A DNA stretch of 14,129 nucleotides from Verrucomicrobiota bacterium (lineage in GTDB: Bacteria > Verrucomicrobiota > Verrucomicrobiia > Opitutales > Opitutaceae). Within the stretch, counting starts at the first letter, position 1. Every line of letters starts with the position of its first letter. The notes below the pieces were generated by a model. That model worked only from the letters and a program-made list of their open reading frames with translations. It searched no databases and was not told the DNA's origin. Shown here piece after piece: positions 8,304 to 14,129 of the stretch. The stretch is taken from contig JAEWIY010000211.1 in the NCBI GenBank assembly GCA_023386835.1, forward strand, positions 1 through 14,129. Reading direction: 5' to 3'. The translations under genes and the position numbers were made by a program.

Positions 8304-9407
8304 TCAGGCGTGAGCCCCGCGCGTCGACCCGGTTCGCTGCGCAGACCTGATCATGATCATCTCGCTGATGTTCTCCAGCGTCAGCAGACCGACGATCTCC
8401 CCCTGACGCAGCACCGGCAACGAACTGCACTGTTGGCCCTGCATCGTTTCGACCACCGGACGAAGCGACTGCCACGCGTCGACCGAGCCGCACTCCCGGC
8501 ACATCACGTCAGCAACCGTCGCGTCGCGGCGGTTGTCCGCGAGTGCCTTCACCAAGTCGTTTCGACGCAAGACGCCGATCGGGCGGCCGTCTTCAACGAC
8601 TGGAAAATCCTGCTGCGAACCGGCGAGCAGTTCCTGCACGGCGCGTTCGAGGGGATCCGTTGACGCCAAGGTTCGGAATCGGGTCATCATCGCGTCCTGC
8701 ACCGTCAGCCCTTCGAGAGCGGACTGCACCTCCACCGCACCGGCTTCACCCTGCGCGCCGAGGTAGACGAAGATGGCGATGAAAACGAGGAACGGATTGC
8801 CGTTCATGAAGCCCCACAAGCCGAAGAGAATCGCCATGCCCTGACCGACGGTGGCCGCGATGGCGGTTGCGCGGCGTCGGCCCAGGCGCGTGGCGAGCAA
8901 CGCGCGCAGCACCCGTCCGCCGTCCATCGGAAATGCCGGCAGCAGATTGAACAGGACCAGAAAGAGGTTCACCGCGAGCAGTCGCTGCACGAGTGCGCCG
9001 CCGCCCAGACCGAGATTTCCGGGTTGGGGCGCGGCACCCGAAAGCAGCAGTCCGACATACAAACCGCCGGCGATGGCGACGTTCACGGCCGGACCGGCGA
9101 GCGCCACGAGCAGTTCCTGCCACGGGTCGTCCGGCATTCGCTCGAGCCGGGCCACTCCGCCGATCGGCAGCAGCGTGATGTCGCGCGTCTTGATGCCGTA
9201 CCGCCGGGCGGTCAGCGCGTGACCGAATTCGTGCAGAAGGACGCAGGCGAAGAGCGCCACCATGAACGCCACGCCACGGACAGCGGCGCCGGCGTTGTCG
9301 GTGCTGCGCCAATACACGAAGCCCAGGAACACGAGCAGCAGGAGGAACGTGAAGTGCAGGAATACATCGATCCCGAACCACCGGCCGATTTTGAAGGACC
9401 ATTTCAT
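8304..9407 (-). CDS. Site-2-type membrane zinc metalloprotease with two CBS domains
   Basis: Predicted 367-aa intramembrane protease. The membrane half (about 1-220) has the zinc motif HEFGH at 59-63 and the third-ligand motif NLLPAFPMDGG at 154-164 (Asp162), both within hydrophobic segments. The C-terminal half carries two CBS repeats (about 235-290 and 297-352), which in this M50 subgroup (Rv2869/MJ0392-like) face the cytoplasm and bind adenine nucleotides to control activity. Such proteases usually cut anti-sigma factors or other membrane proteins. No anti-sigma or sigma gene lies next to it here, so the substrate is unknown. The second CBS domain contains an unusual CxxC (Cys303, Cys306). 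The ATG at 9407 precedes an ideal short N-terminus before the first membrane segment; no clear ribosome binding site is seen. Confidence 0.92.
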   Translation of the reverse strand: MKWSFKIGRWFGIDVFLHFTFLLLLVFLGFVYWRSTDNAGAAVRGVAFMVALFACVLLHEFGHALTARRYGIKTRDITLLPIGGVARLERMPDDPWQELLVALAGPAVNVAIAGGLYVGLLLSGAAPQPGNLGLGGGALVQRLLAVNLFLVLFNLLPAFPMDGGRVLRALLATRLGRRRATAIAATVGQGMAILFGLWGFMNGNPFLVFIAIFVYLGAQGEAGAVEVQSALEGLTVQDAMMTRFRTLASTDPLERAVQELLAGSQQDFPVVEDGRPIGVLRRNDLVKALADNRRDATVADVMCRECGSVDAWQSLRPVVETMQGQQCSSLPVLRQGEIVGLLTLENISEMIMIRSAQRTGSTRGAHA

Positions 9408-9637
9408 AGGCGTGACGTAGGCAGACGGAGGATGGCGGATGGCACCGAGCGGACGGTGAGCACCGCCTGGTCGCTCCAGTCTGGCTCACGAGCGGCGGGC
9501 GTGCAACTGCTGGCGCGCGGCTCCGGGCGTGCGGTGACGCCGCCGACGTTGTCAGGCGGCTTCGGCGGTTCGGACTCGGACGTGGGCAGGGAAGCGGACG
9601 CGCCGGCCCCCCCGGGTGGCCCAGCACGATCAGCCGC
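9408..9637. other. 230-bp gap without a gene
   Basis: No convincing coding frame on either strand: the open frames here are low-complexity Arg/Pro/Ser readings of GC-rich DNA. It includes a run of seven C (9607-9613) and a short direct repeat of GGATGGC near 9430-9443. It may hold the promoter of the protease gene, but I see no clear -35/-10 pair. Confidence 0.5.
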
Positions 9638-9648
9638 TCAAAGCGGCT
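9632..9648 (-). repeat. Inverted repeat with the DUF6807 stop codon in its loop
   Basis: AGCCGCT (9632-9638) pairs with AGCGGCT (9642-9648) around a 3-nt loop; the TGA stop of the DUF6807 gene (9638-9640) lies at the loop. The RNA of the minus strand would form a tight 7-bp hairpin at the end of the gene. No U-run follows, so a standard terminator is unlikely; it could protect the 3' end or mark a weak transcription end. Confidence 0.35.
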
Positions 9649-10849
9649 CGAGCCGCGCCTGAGCCGTCTCGGCAAAGCCCTGCCAGTACGCCTCGATCTG
9701 CGCGGCGTTGGGTTCGCCGTCCGCCACGACAAAACGGTAACGCGCCGTGTAGGTTTCACCCGGCGAGATCTGCCAGTCGCCCAGCTGTGACGGCGCGAAA
9801 CAGAAAAACGGCTCCTTCGGATGGATTCGCATCGGTTGGGGAGCGCGGAAATTGGCGGGATGTCCGAGGATGGCCGTGCCGGCCAGGCGCCCGTTGACCT
9901 CGCCGCCGATGTGACACCAGCGGGCGCGGGTGGCGTGCGCCGCCACGCGGTCCGTCAGACCCTCGGAGGTGAGGAATCGCGCCCGGTCGGCTCCGTCCCA
10001 TTCCGCGGGACCGCGGTAACCGAGGCCGCCGTAGTGATATTCGGGCAGGATCAGCGGGTCGTTGGTTGCGCAGCTTTGGGTGATGGTCAGATCAAACACG
10101 TGCGGGCCGTATCCGGTCGGCGCATACACGGTGACCTCCCAGTTCTCGTTGAGCGCGACAATGGGCGCGCCGGAAGAGAGGTCGATGAACCGATGCCGGG
10201 CGACAAAACCCGCGTGCACGGGGCCGCTCCATTCGCGGGTGAGACCTTCGCCCTCCACGGTGCCGAGCTTGGACTTCACGTTCCAGAAGTCCGTCGGGCG
10301 GCCTTGAAAGACGACTTTGGTCCACGGCGACCAGATGCCGTGGTGGTGGACGTGATTGGCGGGATAACTGTCGGTCACGTCCGCGCCTGAGGGCGTGAAG
10401 ACGGGATGGATGAATCCGCTGCGCCGATACACTGGATCAATCTCCGGGCGTGGGGGCGGGCGGACGCCAACCCAGTAGGAGAGAATGGGTTTGTCGCTGG
10501 CCGCGAGGTCGAGGCGGGGGCCGTCGTGGCGGGTTTGCACCTGCGTCGGCGAGCTGGAGGTCGACCTGGTCAGTTTAAGGGTTAGCGCCTCGCCGGCTCG
10601 TTGAAACGGGATCACAAACGAGGCACGCCGGCCGTCCTCGTCCGGTTGAACCAGGTGCGAATGGCCAGCGGCGTCGACAACGGCGGCGGGCACGGGCGCG
10701 TCCGACGGCAGTTCGAACGACACGACCTGGCCGGCGCGATCCTGAGACGCGGCCGGCACGATCACACGATAATCGCGAGCGTCCAACGGGCACACCGAGC
10801 CGGCGAGCAACGCCAGCGTCAAAAACGAAACGAAGGGTAAACGGGGCAT
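9638..10849 (-). CDS. Secreted DUF6807 (PmoA-named) family protein
   Basis: Predicted 403-aa protein with an N-terminal signal peptide (hydrophobic about 6-20). The family signature is clear: RSGFIHPVFTPSG at 143-155, then VTDSYPANHVHHHGIW at 158-173, and a later EYHYGG at 270-275. The dense histidines suggest a metal or substrate site in a beta-sandwich fold, but that is inference. The Pfam family was once named PmoA; the sequence is soluble and unrelated in form to membrane methane monooxygenase, so no methane role should be read in. In Planctomycetes and Verrucomicrobia these proteins often sit beside sugar-related genes and secreted cytochromes, as here: the cytochrome gene ends 25 bp upstream, so the two are probably co-transcribed. 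The enzymatic role is unknown. Confidence 0.87.
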   Translation of the reverse strand: MPRLPFVSFLTLALLAGSVCPLDARDYRVIVPAASQDRAGQVVSFELPSDAPVPAAVVDAAGHSHLVQPDEDGRRASFVIPFQRAGEALTLKLTRSTSSSPTQVQTRHDGPRLDLAASDKPILSYWVGVRPPPRPEIDPVYRRSGFIHPVFTPSGADVTDSYPANHVHHHGIWSPWTKVVFQGRPTDFWNVKSKLGTVEGEGLTREWSGPVHAGFVARHRFIDLSSGAPIVALNENWEVTVYAPTGYGPHVFDLTITQSCATNDPLILPEYHYGGLGYRGPAEWDGADRARFLTSEGLTDRVAAHATRARWCHIGGEVNGRLAGTAILGHPANFRAPQPMRIHPKEPFFCFAPSQLGDWQISPGETYTARYRFVVADGEPNAAQIEAYWQGFAETAQARLEPL

Positions 10850-10874
10850 GGCTGAGAAAGGGAAGCGCCGAGCC

Positions 10875-13553
10875 TCACCGCTGGCGCTGGGTGAGACTCT
10901 TGAGGTAGAGGATCAAGGCGTCGAGCTGGTCTTCCGTGACCACGCCGCGATAACTGGGCATCTCGGCTTGGCTCAGTGTCACGCGTCGCTTCAGCGGATC
11001 GAGGATCTTTTCACGTAGATAGACCTCGTCAGCGACGTCGGTCGTGCCGTCGACAAAGGTTCGGGTCGATCCGTAGAGGTTACGCCACGTCGGTCCAATT
11101 TGGCCCTCAGTGTTGCCATCGGCCGAATGACAGCCGACGCAGCCCAGGCTCTCCGCCAGCGCGCGGCCGCGTTCGATGGAAGGAGGCTTCTGTTCTTGTC
11201 GCGCCACGACCACGCGCGTGGTGGTCAGATCGACGTTTGGGAAACCCGCGGCAGCCAGGTCGACGCTGGCCGGTTCATGAACGGTAAAGTAGGCGACACC
11301 GCGCGCCGGTGAGCCATCCGACAGCTGCCAATCGTGCCGGACCTCCGTTTGCATCGTCGCCGGAAAGTCGGGCAGGTGGACAAAAACATGCCGTCGGTCG
11401 GCGGAGACGATCGTCTGCGCCACCCCCAGGGTGACGGTGCCCGGTTCACCGTCGAGCGTGTATCGGCCACTCCCATACTCCGCGCTCCGACGATAATTCC
11501 AGGCGCGCACGCTGACAGCTTCGGGACGGACTGACGCCGGATCCAGCGGTTGTCCGAACTCCAGGATCACGCCTTCCTTGAACGAGCGTGCACCGACCGC
11601 CGTGCTGATCGGCGTATTTGACGGGCGGAGACGACCCAGCGCCCACGGGGTGGCGGCACGGGTGCCCCAAATCTGGAATCCGGCCAGGAACACGCTGTCG
11701 CCGCGCGGGTGCATGCGGGCGTGCAGCAGCGGCAGGTCGGTCTTCAGGTCCAGCGGAATGACCGCTCCTTGGGGAGTGGGCGCTTCCAGGTCGGGTTGCA
11801 CGATGAAGAGGCGGCCTGAGCCGTAGGAGAGGTGCAGGAGCCGGTCTTTCCAGACGCCCATGTGCTCACCGGCGAGCCAGATTTGGGAGCTGGAGGAGCT
11901 GTCGTATTCGTGCGGAATCCACACCAGCGGCGGCGTCAGTCGCGTCGGATTTTCCTCGAGAAAACCGAAGCTCGCGCCGCGGCGGATCAGGTAAACAGCC
12001 GACGTGGGAATGTAGTGCCCCTGTTGATCCGTTCCCGTGACCATTCCGGTCTGCGGGTGCACGGTCAGGAAGGGCTCGCGGGCCTTTTCCGCGAACACTT
12101 CGGCCTGCCTGCCGTCGGGGGCGATGCGCAGGACCGCACCGGCGTGGGAGGTCCCAGTGCCGCCCGCGGCGATGCCACTCTGCGTGACGATCCCGCCTTG
12201 CGTCACGAACGTGCTGCCGTCCGGCGCCACGGCCATGTCGAGCGGGAACGAACGTGTCGTCTGGCTCTGAATGATCTGGTCGTTGAAGTTCTCAAACCAG
12301 TCGGCCTCGCCGTTGCCGTCGCGGTCGTGCAGGCGGACGACACCGTTCTTGGTCCCAACCTGGATCACACCCCCGGGCGCGGCGATCGCGAGCGGTTCGT
12401 GCAGACCCGAGGCGTAGCGGCGCCATTGCAGATTTTCCAGCTTGGGCGAGGCCAGACCGTCGACGATCCACACGTCACCATCGTAGGTCACGACGGCCGC
12501 GCGATCCTCGTTCAGAACGGCGAGGTCTGAGACGCGAACGCGTCGATTCCAGGGATTCTGCTCCGGCACTGAGATACGATCGAGTTCCAGCCCGTTTTGG
12601 TTGAGCACCGACAGTTCCGCGACGGAGGTGGCGGTCTCCGGCCACAGGCGTGGTGCAGTCTGGGTCGGCCGCGCCGGCGTCGGCTCCAGCACGACGGGCG
12701 GACTGGAAGCCTGTGCATCGGCGGTCGGCCGGCGGCCCGCGCTGAACAGCGTCGCGAGGGTGAAGCGTTGCAACTGCGCGGACGGCGGCACCGTCGCAAT
12801 CGTTTCGCCGTGTTGTTCCGAGAGGGCGACTTCCTCGGAGTTCGACGCGAAGCGGACTTGGGCAAAACCGCTGGGCGCGCCCATCGCACGCGTGGCCGGG
12901 TTGCCTTGTCCCAAGGCAAAGAGCAGCGGTTGCGCGTGTGGTCCGACCTCCAGGTGGCGGAGGAGCATCAGCCGACCTTGCACAAACCGGCTCTCGTACC
13001 ATTCGTGCACGGTGGTATCCCCAAGCCGATACCGCACCACCGGACCGTTCGGGGTGAGTTCGAGGCCTTCAAAGCGCGCTCGCTCGGGCGGCAAGGGGCC
13101 GCGGCCGTGATCCCCTTCACGCGCGAGCGGGCGTGGATCCTCCAGCAACTCCGCGATCGAGTGCGCCACGCCCGGATGCATGCGTGTCTTCACCACAACG
13201 GGTCCGGTGGGCCGCGGATGATCATCATAGGCGCGCCGTCGCCGGACGTTGTACGTCATCTGAGCCATTGTCTGCAGCGTGACCGGCGGATGTTCCAGCG
13301 GCACGATCCACACGCCGGCCACCCGCAGCAATTCCTGGTCGAAAACCACGGCCAGGTCCGGCGCCAACGGAATCAAGATTCCACGCACGACAAAGTTGGG
13401 CTCGGACATGTCGTACGCGGGCGCAGCCGCGACATCGACCTGCGTCTGGAAGAAGGGCTGCCGTGCTTCAAAAAAGCGGCCGGTCTCAGGTGGGATTTGA
13501 GCGATTCCGGGGAAGGGGAGGAGGACGAGCAGGACGAGACGTCGAACAAACAT
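10875..13553 (-). CDS. Secreted DUF6797 / beta-propeller / cytochrome c protein
   Basis: Predicted 892-aa exported protein. A signal peptide (residues about 1-19, FPGIAQ) leads into a DUF6797-like region (about 45-270, with VRGILIPLAPDLAVVFDQEL at 56-75). A beta-propeller like those of glucose/sorbosone dehydrogenases follows (about 340-640), with a DRDGNGEADW loop at 410-419 and repeated APDG turns. An Ig-like beta domain spans about 655-760. At the C-terminus is a mono-haem cytochrome c with CVGCH at 805-809 and a likely axial Met865 in AEMPSYRG. The layout resembles the large membrane-associated dehydrogenase-cytochromes of PVC bacteria, where electrons from substrate oxidation would pass to the haem. 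Substrate and cofactor cannot be read from the sequence. The ATG at 13553 is chosen because the signal peptide starts there. Confidence 0.85.
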   Translation of the reverse strand: MFVRRLVLLVLLPFPGIAQIPPETGRFFEARQPFFQTQVDVAAAPAYDMSEPNFVVRGILIPLAPDLAVVFDQELLRVAGVWIVPLEHPPVTLQTMAQMTYNVRRRRAYDDHPRPTGPVVVKTRMHPGVAHSIAELLEDPRPLAREGDHGRGPLPPERARFEGLELTPNGPVVRYRLGDTTVHEWYESRFVQGRLMLLRHLEVGPHAQPLLFALGQGNPATRAMGAPSGFAQVRFASNSEEVALSEQHGETIATVPPSAQLQRFTLATLFSAGRRPTADAQASSPPVVLEPTPARPTQTAPRLWPETATSVAELSVLNQNGLELDRISVPEQNPWNRRVRVSDLAVLNEDRAAVVTYDGDVWIVDGLASPKLENLQWRRYASGLHEPLAIAAPGGVIQVGTKNGVVRLHDRDGNGEADWFENFNDQIIQSQTTRSFPLDMAVAPDGSTFVTQGGIVTQSGIAAGGTGTSHAGAVLRIAPDGRQAEVFAEKAREPFLTVHPQTGMVTGTDQQGHYIPTSAVYLIRRGASFGFLEENPTRLTPPLVWIPHEYDSSSSSQIWLAGEHMGVWKDRLLHLSYGSGRLFIVQPDLEAPTPQGAVIPLDLKTDLPLLHARMHPRGDSVFLAGFQIWGTRAATPWALGRLRPSNTPISTAVGARSFKEGVILEFGQPLDPASVRPEAVSVRAWNYRRSAEYGSGRYTLDGEPGTVTLGVAQTIVSADRRHVFVHLPDFPATMQTEVRHDWQLSDGSPARGVAYFTVHEPASVDLAAAGFPNVDLTTTRVVVARQEQKPPSIERGRALAESLGCVGCHSADGNTEGQIGPTWRNLYGSTRTFVDGTTDVADEVYLREKILDPLKRRVTLSQAEMPSYRGVVTEDQLDALILYLKSLTQRQR

Positions 13554-13643
13554 GGGTCGCCTGAAACCTGTTCGCGGACCGCACAAGATCAACCGTTCGG
13601 GGGGCGGACGGTGCTCGCCGTTAACTCGCGAGGCACGAGTGGT

Positions 13644-13667
13644 CCTCGGCAGCGCAATAGGCCGAGG
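13644..13667. repeat. Inverted repeat, possible operator or hairpin
   Basis: CCTCGGC (13644-13650) and GCCGAGG (13661-13667) flank a 10-nt spacer, about 90 bp upstream of the cytochrome start. The size suits a dimeric regulator site, but short GC-rich dyads arise often by chance at this base composition. Confidence 0.3.
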
Positions 13668-13811
13668 CGGCGAGGCCCGCGTTTAACCCCTCTGTCGTGC
13701 CCGGTGCACTACAGTGAAGTTCGGCTCGCCGTGGTCTGCCGCAGCCGATGCGTGCATAACGTCGTGCCGAACGGTGATTAGCGTTAAGATGGCAGGGGTG
13801 TACGACGCGCG

Positions 13812-13839
13812 CCGGATAGGAAGGATCGGAGGAATCCGG
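13812..13839. repeat. CCGGAT/ATCCGG inverted repeat upstream of the GlsB-like gene
   Basis: CCGGAT (13812-13817) and ATCCGG (13834-13839) are 16 nt apart, with a purine-rich spacer. It lies just upstream of the candidate -35 element at 13854, a usual place for an activator or repressor site. The match is short and unproven. Confidence 0.25.
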
Positions 13840-13853
13840 TAACCGTGGGGCGG

Positions 13854-13880
13854 GGAACAGCACCCAGAGGGGAGGGTCAC
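13854..13880 (+). promoter_or_regulatory. Candidate ECF (RpoE-like) sigma promoter
   Basis: GGAACAG at 13854-13860 is followed, after 15 nt, by GTCAC at 13876-13880. This resembles the GGAACTT-N15/16-GTC pattern of envelope-stress ECF promoters and would start transcription about 30 nt before the ATG at 13917. A stress-induced membrane protein is a plausible target. The consensus in this organism is unknown, so this is a hypothesis. A weaker alternative -10 (TAAGAT, 13785-13790) lacks a good -35. Confidence 0.35.
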
Positions 13881-13904
13881 TCGCGGCACGTTCAACCCTC
13901 AACG

Positions 13905-13910
13905 AAGGAG
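13905..13910 (+). promoter_or_regulatory. Shine-Dalgarno site of the GlsB-like gene
   Basis: AAGGAG ends 6 nt before the ATG at 13917. It is the clearest ribosome binding site in the window and fixes the start of this gene. Confidence 0.85.
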
Positions 13911-13916
13911 TCACTT

Positions 13917-14129
13917 ATGTCTATCCTCGCCATGATTGGGATCGGCCTCTTGGTCGGTATTGTCGCCAAGTTGCTTATGCCGGGTAATGATCCGGGCGGG
14001 ATCATCGTGACGATCCTGCTGGGTATCGCTGGATCGTTTGTGGCCCATTACCTTGGCAGCGCGATGGGCTGGTATCAACCGGGTGAGCCGGCTGGATTCA
14101 TCGCCTCGGTGGTGGGTGCGATGTTGCTG
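13917..14129 (+). CDS. GlsB/YeaQ/YmgE family stress membrane protein (3' end outside window)
   Basis: The frame is open from the ATG at 13917 to the window end (71 codons); family members have about 82-90 residues, so only the last dozen or so are missing. Three hydrophobic, glycine-rich segments are visible (about residues 3-20, 27-45 and 60-71), with the family's early AKLLMPG motif at 17-23 and a GWYQPGEPAGF turn before the third helix. The family ('transglycosylase-associated') consists of small inner-membrane proteins induced by general, acid or envelope stress; no biochemical activity is established. It is the only plus-strand gene here and diverges from the cytochrome unit. Confidence 0.9.
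   Translation, partial: MSILAMIGIGLLVGIVAKLLMPGNDPGGIIVTILLGIAGSFVAHYLGSAMGWYQPGEPAGFIASVVGAMLL

Larger units (their letters stand above)
13554..13916. other. Divergent intergenic region (363 bp)
   Basis: It separates the cytochrome unit (minus) from the GlsB-like gene (plus) and must hold both promoters. No protein frame in it looks real. It contains several inverted repeats: CCTCGGC/GCCGAGG at 13644-13667, a CACT-AC-AGTG dyad at 13707-13716, GTTCGGC/GCCGAAC at 13719-13772 and CCGGAT/ATCCGG at 13812-13839. A candidate sigma-factor site for the plus gene is listed separately. I found no convincing -35/-10 pair for the minus unit. Confidence 0.6.

Noticed and set aside
8746..9759. 337-codon minus-strand frame overlapping the protease N-terminus and the intergenic gap
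   Set aside because: It is an out-of-frame reading of the protease gene on the same strand, low in complexity (Arg/Pro/Ser), with no domain.
9638..10849. Reading the DUF6807 gene as a methane monooxygenase subunit
   Set aside because: The old family name PmoA suggests this, but the protein is soluble after its signal peptide and has no multi-helix membrane domain like particulate methane monooxygenase.
12597..13781. 394-codon plus-strand frame opposite the cytochrome N-terminus
   Set aside because: It is antisense to the signal peptide and DUF6797 region of the cytochrome gene, with a charged, His/Arg-rich and domainless translation.
1..14129. CRISPR arrays, tRNA or rRNA genes, insertion sequences, phage or toxin-antitoxin genes
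   Set aside because: I looked for spaced direct repeats, transposase motifs and RNA-gene signatures by eye and saw none. A tRNA or Rfam scan was not possible.

Overview
The window is about two-thirds GC. Every intact gene reads on the minus strand except a small stress-protein gene at the right edge. The gene content points to a member of the Verrucomicrobiota, probably the Opitutaceae: a secreted DUF6797/beta-propeller/cytochrome c protein beside a DUF6807 protein, a pairing I associate with the PVC group. This placement is inferred from gene families and has not been tested phylogenetically.

Layout in minus-strand transcription order, right to left. A 363-bp intergenic region (13554-13916) separates a GlsB/YeaQ/YmgE-type membrane protein on the plus strand (13917 to the window end, partial) from a divergent two-gene unit. 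That unit encodes a secreted multidomain c-type cytochrome (10875-13553) and a secreted DUF6807 protein (9638-10849), 25 bp apart. After 230 bp without a gene comes a site-2-type membrane metalloprotease with two CBS domains (8304-9407). A 114-bp gap follows, then a tightly packed run: an AI-2E-family permease (7038-8189), a small zinc-ribbon protein with a C-terminal membrane anchor (6763-7041, ATGA overlap with the permease), a fused beta-CASP exonuclease/ATP-dependent DNA ligase (4034-6736), a DEXH helicase of the Lhr-Core type (1456-4053) and the metallophosphoesterase endonuclease PdeM (834-1487). A secreted DUF3108 protein runs off the left edge (1-744).

The centre of the window is the 'ligase-associated DNA damage response' cassette: ligase, exonuclease, Lhr-Core helicase and PdeM nuclease, known from other bacteria as four neighbouring genes. 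Here the exonuclease and ligase are one polypeptide, and the three repair genes overlap (20 bp and 32 bp), which suggests translational coupling. The stoichiometry of end processing and sealing is therefore fixed by the fusion. The permease and the zinc-ribbon membrane protein lie directly upstream with operon-like spacing. Whether they take part in repair is unknown and is the most open question here.

The cytochrome/DUF6807 pair probably acts outside the cytoplasm, perhaps in oxidation of a carbohydrate-like substrate, but no substrate can be read from the sequence. No tRNA, rRNA, CRISPR array, insertion sequence or phage gene was seen.
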